DNA of 64,000 bases from positions 159,885 to 223,884 of the forward strand of contig NZ_JAFGZD010000008.1 in NCBI RefSeq assembly GCF_017165765.1, in the 5' to 3' direction. Origin of the DNA: Pseudomonas capsici (lineage in GTDB: Bacteria > Pseudomonadota > Gammaproteobacteria > Pseudomonadales > Pseudomonadaceae). Shown one piece after another: positions 23,781 to 35,565 of the stretch. The notes beneath the pieces are model-generated. The model did no database searches. It saw nothing but the letters and a program-made list of their open reading frames with translations, and was not told where the DNA came from. Positions within the stretch are counted from its first letter, which is position 1. The number at the start of each line of letters is the position of its first letter. Both the position numbers and the translations under genes were made by a program.

Positions 23781-25175
23781 CTAGGCTTCGCACGTTTCCG
23801 GTGCCGGGTTGACCAGCTTTTCCAGAGACGCACGATCCAATAATTTTGTATCGAGTTTGATATAGATGGCTGCCTCTTCGGCAACCACGACTGCATCCGT
23901 CACGCCTGTTACGGACATTAAACGCTCTGCCAGTCCTGCTTCACGCTGGGCCTCGGCCGACAACGGCAGGCGCAGGCTCGTCACGTAAGGCGGTTCACGC
24001 ATGGTAACAGCAAAGGCCAACCAAATGGCGGCCATGGCAGCACCGCCGAGGAACACAACATCCAGCCCGCCGTGCTGGAAAAGCCAACCGCCGAGTATCC
24101 CTCCGGCAGCCGAGCCCAGGAACTGACTGGTGGAATAAACCCCCATGGCAGTGCCTTTACCACCTGCCGGCGAGACTTTACTGATCAACGATGGCAATGA
24201 CGCTTCCAGCAGATTGAACGCTGTGAAGAACACCACAGTGCCGATCACCAGCGCCCGCAACGTGTCGCCGAATGCCCAGAAGAATAGCTCAGAGAGCATC
24301 AGAACTGTGACCGCGCCGAGCAGCACGCGCTTCATCTGACGCTTTTTTTCTCCGTAAATGATGAACGGAATCATCGCGAAGAAAGAGATCAGCAACGCCG
24401 TGAGGTAGACCCACCAGTGCTGTTCCTTGGGCAGACCGGCTTTTTCCACCAGCGCCAGCGGTAATGCCACGAAACTGGACATCAGCATCGCGTGCAACAC
24501 GAAGATACCCAAATCCAGACGCAGCAGATCCGGGTGGCGCAGGGTGGCTCCCAGAGCCTGTTTTGCCACGCCCGACTCACGGTGCAGTAACGGACCATTG
24601 GCCTTCGGTACGACGAACGCAACGATCAGCACTCCCAGCAGCGCCATGCCGCCCGTCGCCAGGAACAGCCCGGACAGGCCGAACGCGCCGGTCAGCAAAG
24701 GCCCCACCACCATTGCGATAGCGAACGACAGACCAATGGTCATGCCGATCATGGCCATGGCCTTGGTGCGATGCTGCTCGCGTGTCAGGTCTGACAACAA
24801 AGCCATGACCGCCGCGGATATGGCGCCAGCACCTTGCAGGATTCGTCCGATGATAATGCCCCAGATCGAGTCGGCATTGGCGGCCACCAGACTGCCGACC
24901 GCAAAGACGATCAAGCCCAGGTAAATCACCGGTCGCCGTCCGATCCGGTCGGAAATGACCCCGAACGGAATCTGCAGCACGGCCTGGGTCAGCCCGTAGG
25001 CGCCGATGGCCAGGCCGATAAGGGCCGGACTCGCGCCCGCCAGGTCCATGCCGTAAGTCGCCAGGACCGGCAGAACCATGAACATGCCAAGCATTCGGAA
25101 AGCGAACACCAGAGCCAGACCGCCTGCTGCGCGTGTCTCACCGCTACTCATCCGTTCGCTATAGGGATCGTGCAT
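23781..25175 (-). CDS. YajR-like MFS transporter
   Basis: A 464-residue major facilitator with 12 helices, motif A as [14 protein letters not shown] after helix 2, and a cytosolic C-terminal ferredoxin-like tail of about 70 residues ([22 protein letters not shown]... to VNPAP), as in E. coli YajR with its YAM domain. Natural substrate unknown. GAGG lies seven bases before the ATG. Divergent from uvrA and immediately upstream of ssb. Confidence 0.9.
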   Translation of the reverse strand: MHDPYSERMSSGETRAAGGLALVFAFRMLGMFMVLPVLATYGMDLAGASPALIGLAIGAYGLTQAVLQIPFGVISDRIGRRPVIYLGLIVFAVGSLVAANADSIWGIIIGRILQGAGAISAAVMALLSDLTREQHRTKAMAMIGMTIGLSFAIAMVVGPLLTGAFGLSGLFLATGGMALLGVLIVAFVVPKANGPLLHRESGVAKQALGATLRHPDLLRLDLGIFVLHAMLMSSFVALPLALVEKAGLPKEQHWWVYLTALLISFFAMIPFIIYGEKKRQMKRVLLGAVTVLMLSELFFWAFGDTLRALVIGTVVFFTAFNLLEASLPSLISKVSPAGGKGTAMGVYSTSQFLGSAAGGILGGWLFQHGGLDVVFLGGAAMAAIWLAFAVTMREPPYVTSLRLPLSAEAQREAGLAERLMSVTGVTDAVVVAEEAAIYIKLDTKLLDRASLEKLVNPAPETCEA

Positions 25176-25315
25176 GGAAAAACCTCGTGTGAACCGGCGG
25201 CGATTCTACCAGTCCCATCGAGGTACAGCACATATACGAGATATACGCGACGCTTTGCCGCGTAATGGCATGCAGCCGTATACTCCGATGTTTATGCCCG
25301 CCAAGCGAGGCCGCA

Positions 25316-28150
25316 GTGGACAAGATCCTGATACGTGGGGCACGAACCCACAACCTGAAAAACATAGACCTGACCCTTCCGCGCGACAAACTGATCGTTA
25401 TTACCGGCCTGTCCGGCTCCGGCAAGTCATCGCTGGCATTCGATACGCTGTATGCCGAAGGCCAGCGTCGTTATGTCGAATCTCTTTCAGCCTACGCCCG
25501 CCAGTTTCTTTCGATGATGGAAAAACCGGACGTGGACACGATCGAAGGCCTGTCGCCTGCAATTTCCATCGAGCAGAAATCCACTTCTCATAACCCGCGC
25601 TCGACCGTCGGCACCATTACCGAGATCTACGACTACCTGCGCCTGTTGTATGCGCGGGTTGGCCAACCGCGCTGCCCGGATCACGATATTCCGCTGGAAG
25701 CTCAGACGGTCAGCCAGATGGTCGATCTGGTGCTGGCGCAACCCGAAGGCAGCAAATTGATGCTGCTGGCTCCGGTGATTCGTGAGCGCAAGGGCGAGCA
25801 TCTTTCGGTATTCGAGGAACTGCGTGCTCAGGGCTTCGTCCGGGCTCGGGTCAACGGCAAGCTGTTCGAACTCGACGAACTGCCCAAGCTGGACAAGCAG
25901 AAGAAACACTCCATCGATGTGGTGGTGGATCGTTTCAAGGTACGCCCGGATCTGCAACAGCGTCTGGCCGAGTCGTTCGAGACCGCACTGAAACTGGCCG
26001 ACGGTATCGCGCTGGTTGCGCCGATGGACGATGAGCCAGGCGAAGAGATCATCTTCTCCGCGCGCTTTGCCTGCCCGATCTGCGGCCATGCCATCAGTGA
26101 GCTGGAACCCAAGCTGTTCTCCTTCAACAACCCGGCTGGCGCATGCCCGACTTGTGACGGTCTGGGCGTGAAGCAGTTCTTCGATGTGAAGCGCCTGGTC
26201 AATGCCGAACTGACCCTGGCAGAAGGCGCGATACGCGGCTGGGACCGACGCAACGTCTATTACTTCCAGATGCTGGGTTCGCTGGCCAAGCACTACGATT
26301 TCAGTCTGGAAGTGCCGTTCAAGGAACTGACAGCAGAAACGCAGAAAATCCTGCTCAACGGCAGCGGCACCCAGAATGTCGACTTCCGCTATCTCAATGA
26401 TCGCGGCGATATCGTCAAACGTGCGCATCCCTTTGAAGGCATCGTGCCAAACCTTGAGCGCCGTTACCGGGAAACCGAGTCGGCAACGGTGCGTGAAGAA
26501 CTGGCCAAGTTCCTCGGCACTCAGCCTTGCCCGGACTGCCGCGGCACTCGCCTGCGTCGCGAGGCGCGTCATGTGTGGGTCGGCGAGAAAACCCTGCCAG
26601 CGGTCACCAACCTGCCGATTGGCGATGCCACCGATTATTTCAGCGGCCTGAAGCTGACCGGACGTCGTGGCGAAATTGCCGACAAGATTCTCAAGGAAAT
26701 CCGCGAACGCCTGCAGTTCCTGGTCAACGTCGGCCTCGACTATCTGACCCTGGATCGCAGCGCCGACACGCTCTCCGGCGGCGAAGCACAGCGTATCCGG
26801 CTGGCGAGCCAGATCGGTGCCGGTCTGGTGGGTGTGATGTACATCCTCGATGAGCCATCGATCGGTCTGCATCAGCGCGATAACGATCGTTTGCTGGGCA
26901 CGCTCAAACACCTGCGCGATATCGGCAATACCGTGATCGTGGTCGAGCATGATGAAGACGCTATCCGCCTGGCAGACTATGTCGTGGACATCGGCCCGGG
27001 CGCAGGCGTGCATGGCGGTAATATCGTCGCCGAAGGTACGCCTGACGAGGTGATGGGGCATCCTGACTCACTGACCGGCAAATACCTGTCAGGCCGGGTC
27101 AAGATCGAGGTGCCCGCCAAGCGCACCCCGCGCAACAAGAAGCTGTCGCTCACGCTCAAGGGCGCACGCGGCAATAACCTGCGCAATGTGAATCTGGAGA
27201 TTCCGATTGGCCTGCTGACCTGCGTGACCGGTGTTTCCGGTTCGGGCAAGTCGACGCTGATCAACAACACCCTGTTCCCGCTCAGCGCCACAGCGCTCAA
27301 TGGCGCGACGACGCTGGAAGCCGCAACGCACGACAGCATCAATGGCCTGCAGCATCTGGACAAGGTCGTGGATATCGATCAGAGCCCCATTGGCCGCACT
27401 CCTCGCTCGAACCCGGCGACCTACACCGGCCTGTTCACGCCGATTCGCGAACTGTTTGCCGGCGTGCCGGAATCGCGCTCACGCGGGTATGGCCCGGGGC
27501 GCTTCTCGTTCAACGTCAAGGGCGGTCGTTGCGAGGCCTGCCAGGGTGACGGCCTGATCAAGGTCGAGATGCACTTCCTGCCGGACATTTATGTCCCCTG
27601 CGATGTGTGCAAGAGCAAGCGCTACAACCGCGAAACCCTTGAGATCAAATACAAGGGCAAGAGCATCCATGAAGTGCTGGAAATGACCATCGAGGAAGCT
27701 CGTGAGTTCTTCGACGCTGTTCCGGCTCTGGCTCGCAAGCTCCAGACCTTGATGGATGTAGGGCTTTCCTACATCAAGCTGGGACAGTCAGCCACAACCC
27801 TGTCGGGCGGTGAGGCACAGCGGGTCAAACTGTCTCGCGAGCTTTCCAAGCGTGATACAGGCAAGACACTCTATATCCTCGACGAACCCACCACCGGCCT
27901 GCACTTTGCCGATATCCAGCAACTGCTCGATGTCTTGCATCGCCTGCGCGATCACGGCAACACCGTGGTCGTGATCGAGCACAACCTGGACGTCATCAAG
28001 ACAGCCGACTGGCTCGTGGATCTCGGCCCGGAAGGTGGTTCAAGGGGTGGTCAGATTATCGCCACCGGCACGCCAGAAGAGGTGGCTGAGATGGAACAGT
28101 CCTATACCGGCCACTATCTCAAGCCTCTGTTGATCAGGGACCGCGCTTGA
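25316..28150 (+). CDS. uvrA: excinuclease ABC subunit A
   Basis: A 944-residue UvrA, the damage-sensing ATPase of nucleotide excision repair. Two ABC modules are complete: Walker [13 protein letters not shown] and [12 protein letters not shown], signatures [12 protein letters not shown] and [12 protein letters not shown], and zinc modules CPICGH...CPTCDG and CEACQGDG...CDVCKSKR. The start is GTG at 25316 (protein begins [17 protein letters not shown] as in other pseudomonads), with GAGG five bases before it. I see no clear LexA box in the 140-base gap to the divergent MFS gene. Confidence 0.98.
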   Translation: MDKILIRGARTHNLKNIDLTLPRDKLIVITGLSGSGKSSLAFDTLYAEGQRRYVESLSAYARQFLSMMEKPDVDTIEGLSPAISIEQKSTSHNPRSTVGTITEIYDYLRLLYARVGQPRCPDHDIPLEAQTVSQMVDLVLAQPEGSKLMLLAPVIRERKGEHLSVFEELRAQGFVRARVNGKLFELDELPKLDKQKKHSIDVVVDRFKVRPDLQQRLAESFETALKLADGIALVAPMDDEPGEEIIFSARFACPICGHAISELEPKLFSFNNPAGACPTCDGLGVKQFFDVKRLVNAELTLAEGAIRGWDRRNVYYFQMLGSLAKHYDFSLEVPFKELTAETQKILLNGSGTQNVDFRYLNDRGDIVKRAHPFEGIVPNLERRYRETESATVREELAKFLGTQPCPDCRGTRLRREARHVWVGEKTLPAVTNLPIGDATDYFSGLKLTGRRGEIADKILKEIRERLQFLVNVGLDYLTLDRSADTLSGGEAQRIRLASQIGAGLVGVMYILDEPSIGLHQRDNDRLLGTLKHLRDIGNTVIVVEHDEDAIRLADYVVDIGPGAGVHGGNIVAEGTPDEVMGHPDSLTGKYLSGRVKIEVPAKRTPRNKKLSLTLKGARGNNLRNVNLEIPIGLLTCVTGVSGSGKSTLINNTLFPLSATALNGATTLEAATHDSINGLQHLDKVVDIDQSPIGRTPRSNPATYTGLFTPIRELFAGVPESRSRGYGPGRFSFNVKGGRCEACQGDGLIKVEMHFLPDIYVPCDVCKSKRYNRETLEIKYKGKSIHEVLEMTIEEAREFFDAVPALARKLQTLMDVGLSYIKLGQSATTLSGGEAQRVKLSRELSKRDTGKTLYILDEPTTGLHFADIQQLLDVLHRLRDHGNTVVVIEHNLDVIKTADWLVDLGPEGGSRGGQIIATGTPEEVAEMEQSYTGHYLKPLLIRDRA

Positions 28151-28180
28151 GTCGGTGATTTACGTAGGAACTGCAAAATG

Positions 28181-28217
28181 AAAAAGCCCCTGCCACGTGA
28201 GTGTGCAGGGGCTTTTT
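28181..28217. terminator. bidirectional terminator between uvrA and bfrA
   Basis: Stem AAAAAGCCCCTGC (28181-28193) / GCAGGGGCTTTTT (28205-28217) with T-runs in both directions, between the convergent genes. Confidence 0.92.
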
Positions 28218-28234
28218 CTATGCGGGCTGTGGAA

Positions 28235-28699
28235 TCAGAACTGCGACTGCAGGTAGTTTTCCAGACCGATAGCCTTGATCAGACCCATCTGCTGTTCCAG
28301 CCAGTAGGTGTGATCTTCTTCGGTGTCAGCCAGTTGCAGACGCAGGATGTCGCGGCTGATGTAATCCTTGTGCAGTTCGCACAGCTCGATGCCCTTGCAC
28401 AGAGCAGCGCGCACCTTGTATTCGAGACGCAGATCGTTGGCGAGCATTTCAGGCACGGTGGTACCGATTTCCAGATCGTCCGGACGCATGCGAGGCGTGC
28501 CTTCGAGCATCAGGATACGACGGATCAGCGCATCGGCGTGTTGCGCTTCTTCTTCCATTTCATGATTGATGCGTTCGTAGAGCTTGGCGAAACCCCAGTC
28601 TTCGTACATGCGCGAATGGATGAAATATTGGTCACGAGCAGCCAATTCGCCAGTGAGCAACGTGTTCAGATAATCGATTACTTCTGGATGGCCTTGCAT
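28235..28699 (-). CDS. bfrA: ferritin-like iron storage protein (annotated bacterioferritin A / FtnA type)
   Basis: A 154-residue four-helix ferritin starting [25 protein letters not shown]. Ferroxidase residues Glu18, Glu51 and His54 are present, as are the later ExxxR/EEDH elements ([11 protein letters not shown]). In heme-containing bacterioferritin residue 52 is Met; here it is Ala, so the protein is likely the heme-free FtnA type, as argued for the P. aeruginosa homologue PA4235. The ATG at 28699 is the family start; the upstream extension lacks similarity. It lies beside katA, the usual iron-storage/peroxide-defence pair. Confidence 0.93.
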   Translation of the reverse strand: MQGHPEVIDYLNTLLTGELAARDQYFIHSRMYEDWGFAKLYERINHEMEEEAQHADALIRRILMLEGTPRMRPDDLEIGTTVPEMLANDLRLEYKVRAALCKGIELCELHKDYISRDILRLQLADTEEDHTYWLEQQMGLIKAIGLENYLQSQF

Positions 28700-28811
28700 C
28701 GCACCAGATCTCCCTGCTGTAAAGGCCATAGTTTGAACCAAGCTGACTGTCAGGTCACTTCCAAAAACGCAATATTCCGATAAAAAGCGGCGAAAAACGG
28801 CCTATAAGAAG

Positions 28812-28838
28812 CGAAAAACCGCCCAAATGAGGGCGGTT
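28812..28838 (-). terminator. terminator after katA
   Basis: AACCGCCC / GGGCGGTT stem with a six-base loop, followed on the minus strand by TTT-rich sequence. Confidence 0.85.
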
Positions 28839-28855
28839 CTGTTTCTCACTTCGAG

Positions 28856-30304
28856 TTAGCCCAGTTTGACACCCAGGGCTTTGGCAATACCTTCGCCATA
28901 AGCCGGGTCGGCTTTGAAGAAGTACTGCAACTGACGCTGAACCACATCGCTGGAAACACCCTGCATCGCACCGGCAATATTGTCGATCAGCAACGCTTTC
29001 TGATCGGCATCCATGAGGTTGAACAGTTTGCCGGCCTGACTGTAGTAATCGCTGTCTTCACGATGATCGTGACGATCGGCAGCACCACTCAACGACAGAG
29101 CCGGCTCGGCATACTGAGGCGCCTGCTTGGGCGCATCGGCGTAGCTGTTTGGCTCGTAGTTCGGAGCCGCACCGCCGTTACTGCCAAACGCCATGGCACC
29201 GTCACGCTGATAGCTGTTTACAGGGCTTTTGGCAGCATTGATCGGCAAGTGCTGGTGGTTGGTGCCTACACGGTAGCGGTGAGCATCGGCGTAAGCGAAC
29301 ACACGCCCCTGAAGCATGCGATCAGGCGACAGCCCTACGCCCGGCACCATGTTGCTCGGGCCAAAAGCAGCCTGCTCGACTTCAGCGAAGTAGTTGAGCG
29401 GGTTGCGGTTGAGTTCCAGTTCACCGACTTCGATCAGCGGGAACTCTTTCTGCGACCAGGTCTTGGTCACGTCGAAGGGGTTCTCGTGATGATTGGCAGC
29501 CTGGGCTTCAGTCATTAACTGGATGCACACCTGCCATTTCGGGAAATCACCACGCTCGATGGCTGTGAACAGATCGCGCTGCGCGTAATCCGGGTCAGTA
29601 CCTGCCAGGCGCGCTGCGTCAGCCGGTGTCAGGTTCTTGATGCCTTGCCTGGACTTGTAGTGCCACTTGACCCAATGACGCTCGCCCGCAGCGCTGATCA
29701 GGCTGTAGGTGTGGCTACCAAAGCCATGCATGTGACGGTAGCCATCAGGAATACCCCGATCCGAGAACAGGATGGTGATCTGGTGCAGAGCCTCGGGCGA
29801 GTACGACCAGAAGTCCCACATCGCTTGTGCACTTTTCAGGTTGCTTTGCGGCAGACGCTTTTGGGTGTGGATGAAGTCCGGGAATTTCAGTGGATCACGG
29901 ATGAAGAACACCGGCGTGTTGTTACCCACGATGTCCCAGTTACCTTCCTCGGTGTAAAACTTCACAGCGAAACCACGAGGGTCGCGCTCGGTATCAGCCG
30001 AACCGCGCTCACCGCCTACGGTTGAAAAGCGCAGGAAGATAGGGGTCTGCTTGCCTACGGACTCAAACAGCTTGGCGCTGGAGTATTGTGTGATATCGCG
30101 AGTAACGGTGAACGTACCGTGCGCACCCGATCCCTTGGCGTGTACACGACGCTCGGGAATGTTCTCGCGGTTGAAGTGAGCAAGTTTCTCGATCAGGTGA
30201 AAGTCGTCCAGCAGCAACGGGCCACGTGGACCGGCGGAACGAGAGTTCTGGTTATCTGCGACAGGCGCACCGCTTGCAGTGGTAAGCGTTTTAGTCTGGC
30301 TCAT
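28856..30304 (-). CDS. katA: monofunctional heme catalase
   Basis: A 482-residue small-subunit (clade 3) catalase. The distal His is in [14 protein letters not shown] (about 55), the Asn in [11 protein letters not shown], and the proximal heme Tyr region in [18 protein letters not shown]. It disposes of hydrogen peroxide in the cytoplasm. GAGGAAG precedes the ATG. The gap to rplQ (165 bases) holds its promoter; I cannot identify a sure OxyR site. Same neighbourhood (bfrA, rplQ) as P. aeruginosa katA. Confidence 0.96.
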   Translation of the reverse strand: MSQTKTLTTASGAPVADNQNSRSAGPRGPLLLDDFHLIEKLAHFNRENIPERRVHAKGSGAHGTFTVTRDITQYSSAKLFESVGKQTPIFLRFSTVGGERGSADTERDPRGFAVKFYTEEGNWDIVGNNTPVFFIRDPLKFPDFIHTQKRLPQSNLKSAQAMWDFWSYSPEALHQITILFSDRGIPDGYRHMHGFGSHTYSLISAAGERHWVKWHYKSRQGIKNLTPADAARLAGTDPDYAQRDLFTAIERGDFPKWQVCIQLMTEAQAANHHENPFDVTKTWSQKEFPLIEVGELELNRNPLNYFAEVEQAAFGPSNMVPGVGLSPDRMLQGRVFAYADAHRYRVGTNHQHLPINAAKSPVNSYQRDGAMAFGSNGGAAPNYEPNSYADAPKQAPQYAEPALSLSGAADRHDHREDSDYYSQAGKLFNLMDADQKALLIDNIAGAMQGVSSDVVQRQLQYFFKADPAYGEGIAKALGVKLG

Positions 30305-30425
30305 TGAATTCTTCCTCAGTCTTACAAGCTGGCTAATGGTCTGGGGAGGATTATTTGTCAGAACTGAAACACTCTCAAATTTATTAAATCATGCAAGCTG
30401 ATAGCTTTTACGAATTTCAGAAAAC

Positions 30426-30450
30426 AAAAAACCGGGCACAAGGCCCGGTT
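30426..30450 (-). terminator. terminator of the alpha ribosomal operon
   Basis: AACCGGGC (30430-30437) / GCCCGGTT (30443-30450) with a T-run on the minus strand, 20 bases after the rplQ stop. Confidence 0.9.
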
Positions 30451-30469
30451 CTTTGTTCAGACTGACGTC

Positions 30470-30856
30470 TTATTCAGCAGCTTCTACAACACCACCGACA
30501 GGACGATCAACCAGCTCGACGTACGCCATTGGCGCGTTGTCGCCAGCGCGGAAACCGCACTTGAGGATACGCAGGTAGCCACCCTGACGGGTTGCATAGC
30601 GCTTGCCCAGATCGTTGAACAGCTTACCAACGATTTCTTTCGAACGAGTACGGTCGAAAGCCAAACGACGGTTAGCAACGCTGTCTACCTTGGCCAGAGT
30701 GATCAGCGGCTCGGCAACGCGGCGCAGTTCCTTGGCTTTTGGCAGGGTAGTTTTGATCAGCTCGTGCTCGAACAGCGACACCGCCATGTTCTGGAACATG
30801 GCCTTGCGGTGAGAGCTGGTACGGCTCAGGTGACGTCCACTTTTACGATGACGCAT
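30470..30856 (-). CDS. rplQ: 50S ribosomal protein L17
   Basis: A 128-residue L17 with the conserved opening [20 protein letters not shown]. It binds domain III of 23S rRNA near the exit tunnel. Last gene of the alpha operon, 42 bases after rpoA, and followed by a strong terminator. Confidence 0.98.
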   Translation of the reverse strand: MRHRKSGRHLSRTSSHRKAMFQNMAVSLFEHELIKTTLPKAKELRRVAEPLITLAKVDSVANRRLAFDRTRSKEIVGKLFNDLGKRYATRQGGYLRILKCGFRAGDNAPMAYVELVDRPVGGVVEAAE

Positions 30857-30898
30857 GGTTCATTCCTTACCAAACACAACGTTCGGTGATTACGACGA

Positions 30899-31900
30899 TC
30901 AGGCAGTCGCCTTGTCGTCCTTCTTAAGACTTGCAGGCGGCCAGTTGTCGAGGCGCATGCCGAGGGAAAGACCACGAGAAGCCAGGACATCCTTGATCTC
31001 GGTCAAGGATTTCTTGCCCAGGTTCGGAGTCTTCAACAGTTCTACTTCGGTACGCTGAATCAGGTCGCCGATGTAGTAAATGTTCTCCGCCTTAAGGCAG
31101 TTGGCCGAACGCACGGTCAGTTCCAAATCGTCAACCGGACGGAGGAGGATCGGATCGATCTCATCTTCCTGTTCGATTACCACTGGTTCACTGTCACCTT
31201 TGAGGTCGACGAACGCAGCCAACTGCTGTTGCAGAATGGTTGCAGCACGACGGATAGCCTCTTCAGGATCCAGAGTACCGTTGGTTTCCATATCAATAAC
31301 CAGCTTGTCCAGGTTGGTACGCTGCTCGACACGGGCGTTTTGCACCTCGTAGGCGATGCGACGTACTGGGCTGAACGAAGAGTCAAGCTGCAAGCGACCA
31401 ATGCTGCGGCTTTCGTCTTCATCGCTCTGACGCGAGTCTGCCGGTTCATAACCACGGCCACGAGCTACAACGAGCTTCATGTTCAAGGCGCCGTTAGACG
31501 CCAGGTTGGCGATTACGTGATCGGGATTAACGATCTCGACATCATGATCCAGCTGAATATCGGCAGCGGTAACCACCCCCGAACCCTTCTTCGACAAGGT
31601 CAGCGTAACTTCGTCTCGACCGTGCAGCTTGATAGCCAGACCTTTAAGGTTCAACAGGATTTCAATGACGTCTTCCTGTACACCTTCGATGGCGCTGTAC
31701 TCGTGGAGTACACCGTCAATCTCGGCCTCGACTACTGCACAGCCGGGCATGGAGGACAACAGAATGCGGCGAAGCGCGTTGCCCAGGGTATGGCCAAAAC
31801 CACGCTCGAGAGGCTCGAGAGTAATCTTGGCGCGGGTTGGACTGACAACCTGCACATCAATATGGCGGGGTGTCAGGAACTCATTTACCGAAATCTGCAT
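30899..31900 (-). CDS. rpoA: RNA polymerase alpha subunit
   Basis: A 333-residue alpha subunit: N-terminal dimerisation domain (to about 235), flexible acidic linker, and C-terminal domain with [42 protein letters not shown], which contacts UP elements and activators. Located between rpsD and rplQ as in other gammaproteobacteria; 22 bases after rpsD. Confidence 0.98.
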   Translation of the reverse strand: MQISVNEFLTPRHIDVQVVSPTRAKITLEPLERGFGHTLGNALRRILLSSMPGCAVVEAEIDGVLHEYSAIEGVQEDVIEILLNLKGLAIKLHGRDEVTLTLSKKGSGVVTAADIQLDHDVEIVNPDHVIANLASNGALNMKLVVARGRGYEPADSRQSDEDESRSIGRLQLDSSFSPVRRIAYEVQNARVEQRTNLDKLVIDMETNGTLDPEEAIRRAATILQQQLAAFVDLKGDSEPVVIEQEDEIDPILLRPVDDLELTVRSANCLKAENIYYIGDLIQRTEVELLKTPNLGKKSLTEIKDVLASRGLSLGMRLDNWPPASLKKDDKATA

Positions 31901-31922
31901 GGATGCACCTATTTTCTAGCCC

Positions 31923-32543
31923 TTACTTGGAGTAGAGCTCGACAATCAGGCTTTCGTTGATGTCGGCGGATAGATCACTGCGAGCTGGAACGCTTTTGAA
32001 AACGCCCGATTTCTTCGCGGTGTCTACGTCTACCCATTCTACGCGGCCACGTTGGGCACACAGTTCGAGAGCCTGGACAATACGCAGTTGGTTTTGCGCC
32101 TTTTCACGGACTGCAACGACGTCGCCGGCACGTACCTGGTAGGAAGGAACGTTAACGGTTTTACCGTTGACGCTGATCGACTTGTGCGAAACCAGTTGAC
32201 GGGATTCAGCACGAGTCGAGCCAAAGCCCATACGGTATACAACGTTGTCCAGACGGCACTCGAGCAGTTGCAGCAGGTTTTCACCGGTTGCACCTTTCTT
32301 GCCAGCTGCTTCTTTGTAGTAACCGCTGAACTGACGCTCGAGAACGCCGTAGATACGACGGACTTTTTGCTTTTCACGCAGCTGGGTACCGTAATCGGAC
32401 TGACGACCGCGGCGCTGACCGTGGATGCCTGGAGCTGCTTCGATGTTGCACTTGGATTCGATAGCGCGAACGCCGCTCTTCAGAAAGAGATCGGTGCCTT
32501 CACGACGAGCAAGTTTGCATTTTGGACCAATGTAACGAGCCAT
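31923..32543 (-). CDS. rpsD: 30S ribosomal protein S4
   Basis: A 206-residue S4 with [20 protein letters not shown] and the S4 RNA-binding domain ([23 protein letters not shown]). Primary 16S-binding protein and, in E. coli, translational repressor of the alpha operon; whether the same holds here is unknown. Confidence 0.98.
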   Translation of the reverse strand: MARYIGPKCKLARREGTDLFLKSGVRAIESKCNIEAAPGIHGQRRGRQSDYGTQLREKQKVRRIYGVLERQFSGYYKEAAGKKGATGENLLQLLECRLDNVVYRMGFGSTRAESRQLVSHKSISVNGKTVNVPSYQVRAGDVVAVREKAQNQLRIVQALELCAQRGRVEWVDVDTAKKSGVFKSVPARSDLSADINESLIVELYSK

Positions 32544-32561
32544 TTCTTACAGTCTCCTGGA

Positions 32562-32951
32562 TTACACGCGGCGCTTCTTCGGCGGACGGCACCCGTTGTG
32601 CGGGATTGGCGTCACGTCGGTGATGCTGGCGATCTTATAGCCGCAGCCGTTCAATGCACGGACAGCGGATTCACGACCTGGGCCTGGACCCTTGACATTG
32701 ACGTCGAGGTTCTTCAGACCGTACTCCAGCGCAGCTTGACCAGCACGCTCTGCAGCTACCTGAGCAGCGAACGGGGTGGACTTGCGGGAACCACGGAAAC
32801 CCGAACCGCCGGAGGTAGCCCAGGAAAGAGCGTTACCTTGACGATCGGTAATGGTGACGATTGTGTTGTTAAACGACGCGTGGATGTGGGCGATGCCATC
32901 AACCACTGTCTTTTTAACTTTTTTACGAGGACGAGCAGCAGGTTTTGCCAT
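32562..32951 (-). CDS. rpsK: 30S ribosomal protein S11
   Basis: A 129-residue S11 with the C-terminal CRPPKKRRV and [13 protein letters not shown] motifs; part of the 30S platform beside the E site. It is 30 bases after rpsM. Confidence 0.98.
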   Translation of the reverse strand: MAKPAARPRKKVKKTVVDGIAHIHASFNNTIVTITDRQGNALSWATSGGSGFRGSRKSTPFAAQVAAERAGQAALEYGLKNLDVNVKGPGPGRESAVRALNGCGYKIASITDVTPIPHNGCRPPKKRRV

Positions 32952-32981
32952 GACTAAATTCCTGTCGATACGCTGGAGCGA

Positions 32982-33338
32982 TTACTTGCGGATCGGCTTA
33001 CGCGGACCTTTGCGAGTACGCGCGTTGGTCTTGGTACGCTGACCGCGTACTGGCAGACCACGACGATGACGCAGACCGCGGTAGCAGCCCAGGTCCATCA
33101 AGCGCTTGATTTTCATGTTGATTTCGCGACGCAGGTCACCTTCAGTGGTGAACTTCGCCACTTCGCCACGCAGCTGTTCAATCTGCTCGTCGCTCAGATC
33201 TTTGATCTTTGCCGCTGGGTTAACCCCAGTGGTTGCACAGATTTTCTGTGCAGTTGTGCGACCAACACCATAGATGTAGGTCAGCGAGATAACAGTATGC
33301 TTGTTATCTGGAATGTTAACGCCTGCAATACGGGCCAT
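32982..33338 (-). CDS. rpsM: 30S ribosomal protein S13
   Basis: A 118-residue S13 with [25 protein letters not shown] and the basic tail [18 protein letters not shown] that reaches the P-site tRNA. First gene of the alpha cluster; a 130-base gap with a hairpin separates it from rpmJ. Confidence 0.98.
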   Translation of the reverse strand: MARIAGVNIPDNKHTVISLTYIYGVGRTTAQKICATTGVNPAAKIKDLSDEQIEQLRGEVAKFTTEGDLRREINMKIKRLMDLGCYRGLRHRRGLPVRGQRTKTNARTRKGPRKPIRK

Positions 33339-33426
33339 TCAGTGGGACTCCAATTGACAGCTACCTACGCCCCGGAAGCCAAGAAATAGGGCGCGAGATA
33401 ATATCGCTGTAGGAACAAATAATCAA

Positions 33427-33450
33427 CCCAGCAGCGCACTAGCTGCTGGG
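33427..33450 (-). terminator. hairpin between rpmJ and rpsM (attenuator or terminator candidate)
   Basis: Perfect nine-base stem CCCAGCAGC (33427-33435) / GCTGCTGGG (33442-33450) with a six-base loop, followed on the minus strand by TTGATTATTTG. The short mixed T-run suggests partial termination or an mRNA end-processing element between the spc and alpha clusters. Confidence 0.5.
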
Positions 33451-33468
33451 CTTAAGCACAAATCACAA

Positions 33469-33585
33469 TCAGCCTTGGCGCTGCTTATGACGTGGTTCCG
33501 CGCTGCAAATTACTCGAACAACACCTTCGCGGCGAATAATCTTGCAGTTACGGCACAGCTTTTTCACCGATGCACGAACTTTCAT
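33469..33585 (-). CDS. rpmJ: 50S ribosomal protein L36
   Basis: A 38-residue L36, read directly from the sequence: [20 protein letters not shown] start and a zinc-binding C-x2-C...C...H pattern ([16 protein letters not shown]), i.e. the zinc-containing C+ form. It follows secY by 28 bases, its usual place. Confidence 0.96.
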
Positions 33586-33613
33586 CACCAACTCCTCGAA
33601 CCTTATGAGTACC

Positions 33614-34948
33614 TCAGCGCAGCATTCCGCCGCCGCTGCCGTAACCCTTCAGGTTGGCTTTCTTCATCAGGGATTCATACTGGTGCGAAACGAGGTGAGA
33701 TTGCACTTGCGACATAAAGTCCATCACAACCACGACCACGATCAGCAACGAGGTCCCGCCAAGGTAGAACGGTACGTTTGCCGCAACCACCAGGAACTGG
33801 GGGAGCAGACACACGGCCGTCATATAAAGAGCACCGAACATGGTCAAGCGGGTCAGAACGCCATCAATATAGCGTGCCGACTGCTCACCTGGACGGATGC
33901 CCGGAATAAAGGCACCGGACTTCTTCAGGTTTTCCGCTACGTCTTTCGGATTGAACATCAACGCCGTATAGAAGAAGCAGAAGAAAATAATCCCTGCACT
34001 AAACAGCAGAATATTCAACGGCTGACCAGGAGCGATCGACTGCGAGATGTCCTGCAACCAGCCCATACCTTCAGACTGACCGAACCAGGACCCCAACGAA
34101 GCCGGGAACAGCAAGATGCTGCTCGCGAAAATGGCAGGAATAACACCAGCCATGTTCACTTTCAGCGGCAGGTGGCTGGTCTGCGCAGCGAAGACCTTGC
34201 GGCCCTGCTGACGCTTGGCGTAGTGAACAGCAATACGACGCTGACCACGCTCAATGAACACCACGAAACCGATGATCGCTACTGCCAGCAAACCGATAGC
34301 AACCAGGGCGAAGATATTGATATCACCCGTGCGTGCAGACTCGAAAGACTGCCCGATCGCTCTCGGAAGACCGGCGACGATACCTGCGAAAATCAACATC
34401 GAGATACCGTTGCCAACACCGCGCTCGGTAATCTGCTCGCCCAGCCACATCATGAACATCGCACCAGCCACGAAGGTGGTGACAGCCACGAAGTGGAAGC
34501 CGAAATCTGCAGAGAAAGCAACGCCCTGACTGGCCAGGCCAACGGACATGCCGATAGCTTGAACCAATGCCAGGACGACGGTGCCGTAGCGGGTGTACTG
34601 GCTGATCTTGCGACGGCCAGCTTCACCTTCCTTCTTCAACTGCTCCAGCTGCGGGCTGACGGCTGTCATCAGCTGCATGATGATCGATGCCGAGATGTAC
34701 GGCATGATCCCCAGTGCAAAGATGCTCATCCGCTCCAGCGCGCCGCCGGAAAACATGTTGAACAAGCTAAGAATGGTCCCCTCATTCTGTCGAAACAGGT
34801 CTGCGAGTCGATCAGGGTTGATACCTGGAACCGGGATGTGTGCGCCTATTCGGTAGACGATAATCGCCAGGAACAGAAAACGCAGACGAGCCCAGAGTTC
34901 AGACATACCGCCTTTGCCGAGCGCAGAGAGAGCACCTTGCTTAGCCAT
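33614..34948 (-). CDS. secY: preprotein translocase subunit SecY
   Basis: A 444-residue, ten-helix SecY, the protein-conducting channel of the inner membrane. Conserved plug and pore-ring sequence ([20 protein letters not shown]) and the cytosolic loop with [11 protein letters not shown] are present. It overlaps no gene but starts directly at the rplO stop. Works with SecE, encoded at 60330-60698 in this window. Confidence 0.98.
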
Positions 34949-35383
34949 TTATTCCTCGAACTTGCCGCCAGCTGCTTCGATAGCCGCACGCGCACCTTTG
35001 GTGGCTGCGATACCTTTGATGGTGACAGCGCGAGTAACTTCGCCGGACAGCATGATTTTCACACGCTGTACGTTCTGGTTAATCACGTTGGCATCCTTCA
35101 GGGACTGCACAGTTACGATGTCGCCTTCCACTTTAGCCAGCTCGGACAGACGCACTTCTGCGCGATCCATGGCCTTCAGGGAAACGAAACCGAATTTTGG
35201 CAGACGACGATGCAACGGCTGTTGGCCGCCTTCAAAGCCCGGAGCGATAGTGCCACCGGAGCGGGAGGTCTGACCTTTGTGACCGCGGCCACCAGTCTTG
35301 CCCAAACCACTACCGATACCACGGCCCGGACGATGCTTTTCGCGACGGGAACCCGGCGCTGGACTCAGATCATTGAGTTTCAT
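34949..35383 (-). CDS. rplO: 50S ribosomal protein L15
   Basis: A 144-residue L15 with [38 protein letters not shown], the glycine/arginine-rich rRNA-binding extension, split here as the opening and [17 protein letters not shown]. Spc cluster, three bases after rpmD. Confidence 0.98.
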   Translation of the reverse strand: MKLNDLSPAPGSRREKHRPGRGIGSGLGKTGGRGHKGQTSRSGGTIAPGFEGGQQPLHRRLPKFGFVSLKAMDRAEVRLSELAKVEGDIVTVQSLKDANVINQNVQRVKIMLSGEVTRAVTIKGIAATKGARAAIEAAGGKFEE

Positions 35384-35386
35384 CGA

Positions 35387-35563
35387 TTAACCCTCGACTC
35401 GCAGCATGTAGTAAGCCTTGTTGATCATCCCGCGATTCTCGGGAGTATCCTGGACTTCTACAGTGTGACCGATGCGACGCAGACCCAGACCCTTAACGCA
35501 CAGTTTGTGGTTAGGGAGACGGCCGGCGGTGCTTTTGATCAGCGTTACTTTAACGGTAGCCAT
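35387..35563 (-). CDS. rpmD: 50S ribosomal protein L30
   Basis: A 58-residue L30 read from the gap between rplO and rpsE: it begins [20 protein letters not shown] and ends YYMLRVEG. Length and position (two bases after rpsE) are standard. Confidence 0.96.
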   Translation of the reverse strand: MATVKVTLIKSTAGRLPNHKLCVKGLGLRRIGHTVEVQDTPENRGMINKAYYMLRVEG

Positions 35564-35565
35564 GA

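Noticed and set aside
25176..25315. LexA (SOS) box before uvrA
   Set aside because: Looked for CTG-N10-CAG type sites; only partial, AT-rich matches (TACAGCACATATACG) seen.
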